This document shows positions 8,234 to 15,148 of a stretch of 37,490 nucleotides of DNA, piece after piece. This stretch comes from Flavobacteriaceae bacterium (GTDB lineage Bacteria > Bacteroidota > Bacteroidia > Flavobacteriales > Flavobacteriaceae). The position numbers and the translations under genes were made by a program. The DNA lies in NCBI GenBank assembly GCA_028281065.1, contig JANQKN010000158.1:1-37490 (forward strand), given 5' to 3'. The notes under the pieces are model-generated. The model was not told where the DNA came from. It worked only from the letters and a program-made list of their open reading frames with translations, and searched no databases. Numbering within the stretch: the stretch's first letter is position 1; each line of letters starts with the position of its first letter.

Positions 8234-9403
8234 ATGAGTGCAACAAAAATTATCCATTCCATTCCAAGCGATCCGCTAACAGGGGCTATTAGTGTGCCCG
8301 TGTACCAGACATCTACCTTTGTACAAGAAGCCCCTGGGGTAAACAAAGGATTTGATTACGCTAGAAGCAACAACCCAACCCGAGCTACTTTGGAAAACAT
8401 CGTAGCCCAACTGGAAGGTGGCGACGACGCTTTTGCCTTTGCTACCGGTTTAGCGGCTATCGATGCCGTATTGAAACAACTCTCTGCTGGGGACGAAATC
8501 GTAGCGGTAGACGACATCTATGGTGGAGCCTATCGGTTGTTTACCCATGTGTACCAAAAGCTGGGCATTTCCATTAAGTACGTAGATACTACCGATGCTG
8601 AAAATGTGGCTAAAGCCGTGAGTAGTAAGACCAAGTTCATTTGGATAGAATCCCCAACCAATCCTACGTTGAAGGTATCGGACATTGCGGCCATTTCTGA
8701 AATTGCAAAAAGTGTGGGTGCCCTTTTGGTTGTAGACAATACCTTTGCCAGTCCCATTGCACAGCAACCACTTTCCCTTGGGGCAGATATCATCATCCAC
8801 AGTGGTACCAAGTACATTGGTGGACATAGCGATTTGGTGGCTGGTTTGGTGGTGACCAAGACGCCGGAACTTTCCGAAAAAATAAAATTCATTCAGAATG
8901 CTTCGGGCGGAATCTTGGGACCTTGGGATTGTTTTTTAACCATTCGCGGGATCGAAACCTTGGAGATCCGTTACAAGCGACAGTGTGAAAACGCTCAACA
9001 AGTAGCTGAATATTTACAGCAACACGAAGCTGTGGAAGAAGTATATTTTCCTGGATTGCCTTCGCACAAGAACCATGAAATTGCGAAGCGCCAACAAAAC
9101 GGTTGGTTCGGAGGCATAGTGTCCTTTACCCTAAAAGAAGATACCGTAGATGCTGCCAATGCTTTTGTTACTTCTACCGAGTATTTTAAGCTAGCAGAAA
9201 GTTTGGGGGGAGTAAAAAGTTTGTTGTGTCACCCACCCCAAATGACACATGCTTCCGTACCCAGGGAAAAACGATTGGAGGCGGGAATCAAGGATTCCTT
9301 AATCCGTTTGTCCTGTGGTATAGAGGATGCCGTGGATCTTATTCAGGATTTAGAAGATGCGTTTAAAACGGCATCGAAGTCAAAACAAGTCGAACTCGTT
9401 TAA
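8234..9403 (+). CDS. metB: Trans-sulfuration PLP enzyme, cystathionine gamma-synthase type
   Basis: Cys/Met metabolism PLP enzyme of 389 residues. It probably joins an activated homoserine with cysteine to form cystathionine, or with sulfide to form homocysteine. Visible residues: DYARSNNPTR (Y42 and R44 region, cofactor phosphate of the neighbouring subunit), VVDNTFASP (D168, pyridine N1), and the Schiff-base lysine K193 in HSGTKYIGGHSDLVAG. LAESLGGVKSLLCHP and MTHASVP near the C-terminus are typical of the MetB/cystathionine gamma-lyase subgroup. First gene after SAM-I riboswitch 1, which supports biosynthesis rather than breakdown. O-acetylhomoserine sulfhydrylase or gamma-lyase activity cannot be separated from MetB by reading alone. 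Confidence 0.88.
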   Translation: MSATKIIHSIPSDPLTGAISVPVYQTSTFVQEAPGVNKGFDYARSNNPTRATLENIVAQLEGGDDAFAFATGLAAIDAVLKQLSAGDEIVAVDDIYGGAYRLFTHVYQKLGISIKYVDTTDAENVAKAVSSKTKFIWIESPTNPTLKVSDIAAISEIAKSVGALLVVDNTFASPIAQQPLSLGADIIIHSGTKYIGGHSDLVAGLVVTKTPELSEKIKFIQNASGGILGPWDCFLTIRGIETLEIRYKRQCENAQQVAEYLQQHEAVEEVYFPGLPSHKNHEIAKRQQNGWFGGIVSFTLKEDTVDAANAFVTSTEYFKLAESLGGVKSLLCHPPQMTHASVPREKRLEAGIKDSLIRLSCGIEDAVDLIQDLEDAFKTASKSKQVELV

Positions 9404-9415
9404 TTCAGGATTGTT

Positions 9416-10558
9416 ATGAGTGCACAAATAGAAACATTGGCAAAGCCAAAGATCGACTTGAAACAGATTCAGAAAAAGAAAATAAACATCGCCATTTTTG
9501 GTCATGGAAACGTAGGAGGAAAACTGATTGATCAGATTATTGAAGAGCAGGCCGAAATTTCCCGACGGAGGAATTTAGAGATCAATGTGTTTGCCGTGGC
9601 AAATTCGTCAACCGTTTTGCTTTCCAAAGAAGGAGTTTCGGCACATTGGAAATACGATAAGTTGGAGAAAGGCGAAGCGTATCCCATTTCCAACATCATC
9701 AACTTTGCGCAGGAACACAAATTGGAGAACTTGATCGCTGTTGACAACACACCCAGCAAAGAGTTTGTAGAAAACTATCCATTGTTGATTCAAAACGGGT
9801 TTCATTTGGTTTCCTCCAATAAGATTGGAAATACCAAATCCCTCGATTTCTATAACAACCTTAGGAAGGAGTTGAATCGGTACGACAAGGAATATTTATA
9901 TGAGACCAATGTGGGTGCCGGCCTTCCGTTGATAGACACCATTAAGTTATTACACCTGTCGGGAGAGAATATAACACGGATAAAAGGGGTGTTTTCGGGC
10001 TCGTTGAGTTATATATTCAATATTTTTTCGAAAGAAAATATCCCTTTCAGCCAAGTCATACAGAGCGCTATCTCCAATGGGCTTACCGAACCCGACCCAA
10101 GAGAAGACCTTTGTGGTAACGATGTGGGAAGAAAATTGCTAATTTTAGCCCGTGAATTGGATCTACATAATGAGTTGGAAGATGTTTCCATTCAGAACCT
10201 GATTCCGAAAGAGCTGAGAAATGTGTCGAAAGAGACATTTTTGGAGCGGCTGGACGAATTGGATGTTCCTTTTCACATAAAGAAAAAGAATCTAGCCAAA
10301 GACAATGTACTTAGGTATGTAGGCGACCTCCACGGGGATCTCTCCAAGGATGACGGAGCAAAGTTGGATGTACAACTGGTATCCGTGCCCAAGGATTCGG
10401 TGCTGGGACAGTTAAAGGGAAGCGATTCCCTGTTCGAGATCTATACCGAAAACTATGGGGCTAGTCCCATAGTGATACAAGGAGCCGGTGCAGGAGCCGA
10501 AGTTACCGCAAGGGGTGTTTTTGGGGACATACTGCGGTTAAGTGATAAATTGAATTAA
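9416..10558 (+). CDS. hom: Homoserine dehydrogenase, monofunctional, no ACT domain
   Basis: Reduces aspartate semialdehyde to homoserine, the shared precursor of threonine and methionine. The NAD(P)-binding loop is IAIFGHGNVGGKLID (residues about 24-38). The substrate/catalytic region includes YLYETNVGAGLPLIDTIK and GVFSGSLSYIFN, and the C-terminus GVFGDILRLSDKLN matches the end of the dehydrogenase half of ThrA-type enzymes. At 380 residues it has neither an aspartokinase part nor the C-terminal ACT domain of many monofunctional enzymes, so allosteric threonine inhibition is not expected. It lies 12 bases after metB behind the SAM-I riboswitch, so supply of homoserine for methionine appears to be set by SAM rather than by threonine. 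Confidence 0.93.
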   Translation: MSAQIETLAKPKIDLKQIQKKKINIAIFGHGNVGGKLIDQIIEEQAEISRRRNLEINVFAVANSSTVLLSKEGVSAHWKYDKLEKGEAYPISNIINFAQEHKLENLIAVDNTPSKEFVENYPLLIQNGFHLVSSNKIGNTKSLDFYNNLRKELNRYDKEYLYETNVGAGLPLIDTIKLLHLSGENITRIKGVFSGSLSYIFNIFSKENIPFSQVIQSAISNGLTEPDPREDLCGNDVGRKLLILARELDLHNELEDVSIQNLIPKELRNVSKETFLERLDELDVPFHIKKKNLAKDNVLRYVGDLHGDLSKDDGAKLDVQLVSVPKDSVLGQLKGSDSLFEIYTENYGASPIVIQGAGAGAEVTARGVFGDILRLSDKLN

Positions 10559-10561
10559 AGA

Positions 10562-11362
10562 ATGATAAAAGAACTGGGAAAAGTAGCGATTATAGGATGT
10601 GGAAATCTTGGAAAGTCCATACTCAATGGGTTATTGGGCGGGGGCAAGTTTGCTCCCCAAAACCTGATAGCCACCAAGCGTAATTTAGAAAGCTTGCAGG
10701 AGTATGAGGACCAAGGAGTGTTGGTTACTTCGGATAATGCTAAAGCGATTGCAGAATCCCAGTTTGTTTTGGTAGCACTTAAACCACACCAGATTCTTTC
10801 CTTTTTGAAAGAATTCAAGGAATTGTTTACCGAGAACCATGTTGTTGTTTCACTGGCTACTGGCGTTAGTATACACGAATTGGAAACAGCCCTAAATGCC
10901 TCAAGAACGGTTTTTAGGGCTATGCCCAATACGGCTACGACCATTTTGGAATCCATAACCTGTGTATGTGGAAATACAGAAGATGAAGCTGTTAAAGAAA
11001 GGGTGAAACATCTTTTCGACCAATTGGGAGACACGGTTTTTATAAACGAAGACCTAATGGAGTCTGCTACAGTATTAGGAGCTTGCGGTATTGCCTTTGT
11101 ACTTCGATTTATGAGGGCCATGGTACAAGGTGGGATTCAGATTGGGTTTAGTGCCGAGATTGCAGGTAAGATTGTAAACCAGACCGTAAAAGGCGCTGCA
11201 GAATTGCTTATTAAAAATGGTGAACATCCTGAATACGAAATCGATAAGGTGACGACGCCTAGGGGATGCACCATTGCAGGGCTTAATGAAATGGAACACA
11301 ACGGATTTAGTTCTGCTTTGATAAAAGGAATTGTAGCATCGTATGAAAAAATTGAAAAATAG
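10562..11362 (+). CDS. proC: Pyrroline-5-carboxylate reductase
   Basis: Last enzyme of proline synthesis, reducing 1-pyrroline-5-carboxylate with NAD(P)H. The 266 residues match ProC. Seen: Rossmann loop VAIIGCGNLGKSILNGLLGGG at the N-terminus, FRAMPNTATTI in the middle, and the C-terminal signature TTPRGCTIAGLNEMEHNG. It begins three bases after the hom stop and is followed six bases later by the OsmC-family gene, so it is very likely on the riboswitch-controlled transcript. That is an unexpected place for a proline gene. A relative acting on another imine is possible, but the motifs are ordinary ProC. Confidence 0.92.
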   Translation: MIKELGKVAIIGCGNLGKSILNGLLGGGKFAPQNLIATKRNLESLQEYEDQGVLVTSDNAKAIAESQFVLVALKPHQILSFLKEFKELFTENHVVVSLATGVSIHELETALNASRTVFRAMPNTATTILESITCVCGNTEDEAVKERVKHLFDQLGDTVFINEDLMESATVLGACGIAFVLRFMRAMVQGGIQIGFSAEIAGKIVNQTVKGAAELLIKNGEHPEYEIDKVTTPRGCTIAGLNEMEHNGFSSALIKGIVASYEKIEK

Positions 11363-11368
11363 AAGACC

Positions 11369-11791
11369 ATGAAAGTAACGTTAACCCGAATTAATAACGA
11401 CTATCTTTTTGAAGGCACCGGCAAAACCGGGGTTCCTGTGCATATAGACAATACCTCCCAGGAAGGGGCCGTTGGGGCCAGTCCCATGGAATTGTTACTA
11501 ATGGGGGTAGGGGCTTGTAGCGCTATCGATATCATCTCCATTTTAAAGAAACAGAAACAGGAAGTTGCCGACTACAGCATGGAGGTAGAAGGTAGCCGAA
11601 AAGAGGTACAGCAAGCCAAGCCTTTCGAAAGCATTGTGATACGAATTTACTTGGAAGGGGATATAGATCCCAAGAAGGCAAAACGTGCCGCGCAATTAAG
11701 TTTCGATAAATATTGTTCGGTTTCCATTACTTTGGAAAACTGTGTAAAGGTTTCTCACGAAATTCTCATAAACGGGGAATTGATTGGTTAG
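11369..11791 (+). CDS. OsmC-family protein
   Basis: 140-residue cytoplasmic protein of the OsmC/Ohr superfamily, whose studied members reduce organic or lipid hydroperoxides with two reactive cysteines. Both cysteines are present: C50 in LLMGVGACSAIDI and C116 in FDKYCSVSITL, and SPMELLLMGVGAC is the family helix. Closest in style to the YhfA-like subgroup rather than to Ohr. It follows proC by six bases and ends 34 bases before the Rrf2 gene, so it is probably part of the SAM-I operon. A link to thiol or sulfur metabolism is inference from context. Confidence 0.9.
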   Translation: MKVTLTRINNDYLFEGTGKTGVPVHIDNTSQEGAVGASPMELLLMGVGACSAIDIISILKKQKQEVADYSMEVEGSRKEVQQAKPFESIVIRIYLEGDIDPKKAKRAAQLSFDKYCSVSITLENCVKVSHEILINGELIG

Positions 11792-11825
11792 TTTTCTAGT
11801 ATATTTATCGAGTAAATAGGGAATT

Positions 11826-12242
11826 ATGTTATCTCGAAAAACAAAATACGGACTTAAAGCACTTAGTTACCTCGCCAAATTGGAGGACGATAAGCCTGTT
11901 CAGATCTCTGTAATTTCTGAAGCAGAGAACATTTCCCAGAAGTTTTTGGAAAGCATCCTTTTGGGGCTTCGCAAAACAGGATTCCTGGGTTCCAAAAAAG
12001 GAAAAGGGGGAGGTTATTACCTATTAAGGAAACCCGAAGATATTTCCATTGCCGCTGTGTACCGTGTTTTGGAAGGCCCTATTGCCATGGTTCCCTGTGT
12101 GAGCCTCAATTTCTACGAAACCTGCCACGATTGCCCAGATGAGCACCAATGCAGTGTACACCGACTCATGGTCCAAGTGAGGGATAATACACTTTCTATT
12201 CTAGAGAATACAACCCTTAGGGACTTTATCACCGAGAAATAA
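11826..12242 (+). CDS. Rrf2-family transcriptional regulator
   Basis: 138-residue winged-helix regulator. The N-terminal MLSRKTKYGLKALSYLAKL and the recognition helix region ENISQKFLESILLGLRKTGFL are typical Rrf2. Four cysteines (C91, C100, C103, C109) lie in the region where IscR/NsrR-type members bind an Fe-S cluster, although the spacing is not identical to IscR. It sits between the methionine genes and the PAPS reductase-like gene, and an inverted repeat overlapping the next promoter (12252-12270) is a natural candidate operator. A CymR-like role in sulfur or cysteine control is therefore plausible but inferred. Probably co-transcribed with the genes before it. Confidence 0.9.
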   Translation: MLSRKTKYGLKALSYLAKLEDDKPVQISVISEAENISQKFLESILLGLRKTGFLGSKKGKGGGYYLLRKPEDISIAAVYRVLEGPIAMVPCVSLNFYETCHDCPDEHQCSVHRLMVQVRDNTLSILENTTLRDFITEK

Positions 12243-12251
12243 TCTAGTTTT

Positions 12252-12270
12252 CTTGTTATTGAACAACAAG
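12252..12270 (+). promoter_or_regulatory. Inverted repeat, possible operator before cysH
   Basis: CTTGTT (12252-12257), seven bases, AACAAG (12265-12270). The left arm contains the -33 TTG of the predicted cysH promoter, so a bound protein would block polymerase. It starts ten bases after the Rrf2 gene stop. A weak terminator is an alternative, but the stem is only six pairs and no clean T run follows. Confidence 0.45.
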
Positions 12271-12282
12271 ATTGTATTTTTG
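12253..12282 (+). promoter_or_regulatory. Predicted Bacteroidota promoter for cysH
   Basis: TTG at 12253-12255, 19 bases, then TATTTTTG at 12275-12282, an exact match to TAnnTTTG at the expected spacing. Transcription would start near 12288, leaving a leader of about 28 bases before the ATG at 12316. It shows that the gene can be expressed apart from the riboswitch operon. Confidence 0.55.
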
Positions 12283-12315
12283 TATACTCTACTAAATCTA
12301 TAGGAATAATATATA

Positions 12316-12948
12316 ATGAACCAAATCACTTCAGAAAACATAGCGTTATTCAATAGAAATTTGCGTTACGAATCCCCAAAAGAGATCATTTCCTTTGCCC
12401 TTGAGATTTCAGAAAACCCGATAGTAACTACTAGTTTTGGAACCTATTCGGCTGCGATCCTTCATGCCTGTACCCAATTGTATAAGGCCATTCCTGTTGT
12501 TTGGTGTGATACGGGTTATAATACCGTTGCTACATATCAACATGTTCAGGAGCTTTCGGAACGCTTGCAGCTTAACTTGGATATTTTTGTACCCAAACTC
12601 ACCACGGCTTTTTTAGACAGTTCCATCGGCAGGCCAGAATTGAACAATCCCAATCATGCTCTTTTTTCAGAAAAAGTGAAATTGGAGCCTTTTCAAAGAG
12701 CCTTTCAGAAATACAAACCCGATGTATGGTTCAGCAATATAAGGAAAGGGCAAACCAAGCATCGTGATGACTTGGATATCTTAAGTTTTAGTCGCGATGG
12801 GATTCTTAAAGTGAGTCCTTTTTACTATTACAGTGACGAAGCCGTGCTTCAATACATAAAAAAGCATGACCTCCCAGTAGAATTCGATTATTTCGATCCC
12901 GTAAAGGCTCTATCTACGCGGGAATGTGGTATTCATTTGGGAAAATAA
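12316..12948 (+). CDS. cysH: Phosphoadenylyl-sulfate reductase-family protein, short
   Basis: Adenine nucleotide alpha-hydrolase/PAPS reductase fold, 210 residues; the family reduces PAPS or APS to sulfite with thioredoxin in assimilatory sulfate reduction. Seen: VTTSFGTYSAAILHA (nucleotide loop), VVWCDTGYNTVATYQ, KLEPFQRAF, WFSNIRKGQTKHR and the catalytic C204 in RECGIH near the C-terminus. The CC and CxxC pairs that bind [4Fe-4S] in APS reductases are absent, which fits the PAPS-type enzyme. It is shorter than the roughly 244-residue E. coli CysH because the stretch before RECGIH is reduced. No cysD, cysN or sulfite reductase gene is next to it. Function as a true sulfonucleotide reductase is likely but not certain. 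Confidence 0.85.
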   Translation: MNQITSENIALFNRNLRYESPKEIISFALEISENPIVTTSFGTYSAAILHACTQLYKAIPVVWCDTGYNTVATYQHVQELSERLQLNLDIFVPKLTTAFLDSSIGRPELNNPNHALFSEKVKLEPFQRAFQKYKPDVWFSNIRKGQTKHRDDLDILSFSRDGILKVSPFYYYSDEAVLQYIKKHDLPVEFDYFDPVKALSTRECGIHLGK

Positions 12949-12959
12949 TACGCATAGGG

Positions 12960-12990
12960 TTGCGTATAACATATTTATGCCTTTACTTTG
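12960..12990 (+). promoter_or_regulatory. Possible promoter upstream of second SAM-I riboswitch
   Basis: TTG at 12960-12962, 20 bases, TTACTTTG at 12983-12990, one mismatch from TAnnTTTG. The start of transcription would be near 12996, about 20 bases before the riboswitch P1 helix. Confidence 0.42.
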
Positions 12991-13015
12991 TCCCCAGTTC
13001 ATTAAAACATTGACT

Positions 13016-13120
13016 TGTTATCAAGAAAGGTGGAGGGAATAGACCCTGTGAAGCCTTAGCAACCCTTCGTTCTGAACGGAGAAGGTGCTACATTCTATCC
13101 CTTTGTTGGAATAGATAACA
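13016..13120 (+). promoter_or_regulatory. SAM-I (S-box) riboswitch 2
   Basis: Second S-adenosylmethionine riboswitch, nearly identical in its core to the first. P1 is TGTTATC (13016-13022) with GATAACA (13114-13120). Core blocks are CAAGAAAGGTGGAGGGA, GACCCTGTGAAGCC, TTAGCAACCC and GAAGGTGCTACATTC. The P3/P4 variable arms differ from those of riboswitch 1, so this is an independent copy rather than a recent block duplication. It controls the split metH genes, the PLP enzyme and metF. Confidence 0.95.
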
Positions 13121-13162
13121 CAAATGGAATTTCCTTTCACATTTCTTGATAGCTTATTTATA

Positions 13163-13185
13163 TGATCTAGGATATACATAGATCA
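13163..13185 (+). promoter_or_regulatory. Hairpin between riboswitch 2 and metH start
   Basis: Perfect seven-pair stem TGATCTA (13163-13169) and TAGATCA (13179-13185) with a nine-base loop, ending ten bases before the metH ATG at 13196. The position suggests control of translation initiation or of a processing site; six A follow the stem rather than T, so it is not an intrinsic terminator on this strand. How it is linked to the aptamer is not visible. Confidence 0.4.
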
Positions 13186-13195
13186 AAAAATTGCT

Positions 13196-14203
13196 ATGAA
13201 AGAGAAATTATATCAAGCACTCGAAGAACGAATTTTAGTATTGGATGGCGCCATGGGAACCATGTTGCAACGGTATGAATTTACCGAAGCCGATTTTCGT
13301 GGGGAACGTTTCAAGGATTTCCACAAGCCCGTAAAGGGAAACAACGATCTCCTGTCCATTACCCAACCCCATGCCATTGCCGAAGTACATGCCAAGTATT
13401 TTGAAGCAGGTGCGGATATTGTGGAAACGAATACTTTTTCGGGAACCACCATCGCCATGGCCGATTACGACATGGAGGATTTGGTGTACGAACTCAACTA
13501 CGAAAGTGCTAAAATCGCTAAACAAGTAGCGGAAGAGTTCACTAAAAAGGAACCCTATAAGCCCCGCTTTGTGGCTGGAGCCATGGGACCCACAAACAAA
13601 ACGGCCAGCCTGTCCCCAGATGTGAACGATCCTGGGTTTCGGGCCATTTCATTCGATGAACTTCGCATTGCCTATAAACAACAAGCAGAGGCTCTGTTGG
13701 ATGGTGGGGCAGATATCCTATTGGTGGAAACCATTTTCGATACCCTTAACGCAAAAGCAGCCCTTTTCGCTATCGAAGAGGTGATGGACGAGCGCAACAT
13801 AGAAGTTCCCATTATGGTGAGTGGTACCATTACTGATGCTTCGGGAAGGACGTTATCTGGGCAGACCGCAGAGGCATTTTTAATCTCTATTTCGCATGTG
13901 CCTATTATAAGCGTAGGTTTTAACTGTGCTTTGGGGGCTAAACAGCTTACACCCCATTTGGAGATAGTGGCGCACAGAACGCCATTTGCCGTTTCTGCCT
14001 ATCCCAATGCTGGCTTGCCCAATGCTTTTGGGGAGTACGACGAAACTCCTGAACAAATGGCGGATCAGGTGAAGGAGTACCTAGACAAAGAACTGATCAA
14101 TATCGTAGGTGGGTGTTGTGGTACGACTCCACCCCATATAGAAGCCATCGCCAACCTTGCCAAACAATATAAACCTAGACCCTTAGCTCAAATTACAGCA
14201 TGA
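13196..14203 (+). CDS. metH: Methionine synthase N-half, homocysteine-binding module
   Basis: 335-residue homocysteine S-methyltransferase module, equal to the first domain of cobalamin-dependent MetH. It binds zinc and homocysteine; the zinc ligands are C244 in VGFNCALGA and C307/C308 in IVGGCCGTTPPH. The N-terminus VLDGAMGTMLQRYEF is the usual opening of MetH. It ends where the folate-binding domain would begin; that part is a separate gene at 15149. Flavobacteria commonly have MetH as two genes, so this is a split enzyme and not a frameshift. The stop overlaps the start of the next gene (ATGA at 14200-14203). First gene after SAM-I riboswitch 2. Confidence 0.95.
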   Translation: MKEKLYQALEERILVLDGAMGTMLQRYEFTEADFRGERFKDFHKPVKGNNDLLSITQPHAIAEVHAKYFEAGADIVETNTFSGTTIAMADYDMEDLVYELNYESAKIAKQVAEEFTKKEPYKPRFVAGAMGPTNKTASLSPDVNDPGFRAISFDELRIAYKQQAEALLDGGADILLVETIFDTLNAKAALFAIEEVMDERNIEVPIMVSGTITDASGRTLSGQTAEAFLISISHVPIISVGFNCALGAKQLTPHLEIVAHRTPFAVSAYPNAGLPNAFGEYDETPEQMADQVKEYLDKELINIVGGCCGTTPPHIEAIANLAKQYKPRPLAQITA

Positions 14204-15141
14204 TCCCACAAAAGAAGGATATAGAAGCTGCCTGTAAACAAGTTCAGGCATTTACGCATCGTACGCCGGTGCTGCAGTCATCATTGCTGAATGAATTGAC
14301 AGGGTGCCAAGTATTCTTTAAGTGTGAGAATTTTCAGAAAATGGGGGCGTTCAAAATGAGGGGAGCACTCAATGCCATTGGTAATTTATCCGAAGCGCAA
14401 CGAAAAGCAGGGGTGGTGACCCATTCCTCAGGGAATTTTGGACAGGCCGTAGCGCTGGCTTCCAAAAGTTTAGGGGTAACAGCCTATATCGTAATGCCCG
14501 AAAATGCACCGGATGTAAAGAAAGCAGCTGTAAAATCCTATGGGGGAATCATTACCGAATGTGAATCCACTTTGACAGCACGGGAAGCAGCATCGGAGAA
14601 AATTCAGAAGGAAACAGGAGCAACCTTTTTGCACCCTTCCAATGATACGGATGTGATTTTGGGAAATGCCACAGCAGGTGTAGAACTATTGGAAGCACAT
14701 CCCGACCTCAATATACTCATGTCACCCATTGGAGGTGGCGGACTTATTGCTGGAACCGCTTTGGCTGCTCATTATTACGGAAACAGTTGTAAGGTAATAG
14801 GTGGAGAACCTTTTGAAGCTGATGATGCCTATCGTTCCCTGAAATCGGGAATCATAGAAACCAACAAAACAGCCCATACCATAGCCGATGGATTGCGGAC
14901 CCATTTGGGGGACAAAAATTTCCCCATTATACAACAATGGGTGTCGGAGATTATTCGGGTGGAAGAAGAAGAGATTGTCGAGGCAATGAAACTTATTTGG
15001 GAACGCATGAAAATTGTGATCGAACCTTCATCGGCAGTTCCTTTTGCTGCTTTGTTGCGCAACAAGGATCAGTTTAAAGGACAGAAAGTAGGCATCATAC
15101 TATCTGGCGGAAATATAGATGTAAAGAAATTACCTTTTTAA
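14200..15141 (+). CDS. Serine racemase / threonine dehydratase-like PLP enzyme
   Basis: Fold-type II PLP enzyme of 313 residues. The Schiff-base lysine is K52 in [11 protein letters not shown]; the serine and asparagine loop is SSGNFGQA (residues 76-83), where most relatives have His instead of Phe; the phosphate-binding tetraglycine is 178-181; and LSGGNIDV near the C-terminus contacts the pyridine nitrogen. E203, A207 and D209 in [10 protein letters not shown] match the spacing of the Mg site of eukaryotic serine racemase, and [20 protein letters not shown] is also like it. No C-terminal ACT domain is present, so it is not a biosynthetic IlvA. It lies between the two metH halves, overlapping the first by four bases and seven bases before the second. 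Serine racemase, serine/threonine dehydratase and hydroxyaspartate dehydratase activities cannot be told apart here. Confidence 0.88.
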   Translation: MIPQKKDIEAACKQVQAFTHRTPVLQSSLLNELTGCQVFFKCENFQKMGAFKMRGALNAIGNLSEAQRKAGVVTHSSGNFGQAVALASKSLGVTAYIVMPENAPDVKKAAVKSYGGIITECESTLTAREAASEKIQKETGATFLHPSNDTDVILGNATAGVELLEAHPDLNILMSPIGGGGLIAGTALAAHYYGNSCKVIGGEPFEADDAYRSLKSGIIETNKTAHTIADGLRTHLGDKNFPIIQQWVSEIIRVEEEEIVEAMKLIWERMKIVIEPSSAVPFAALLRNKDQFKGQKVGIILSGGNIDVKKLPF

Positions 15142-15148
15142 AAAGCGA

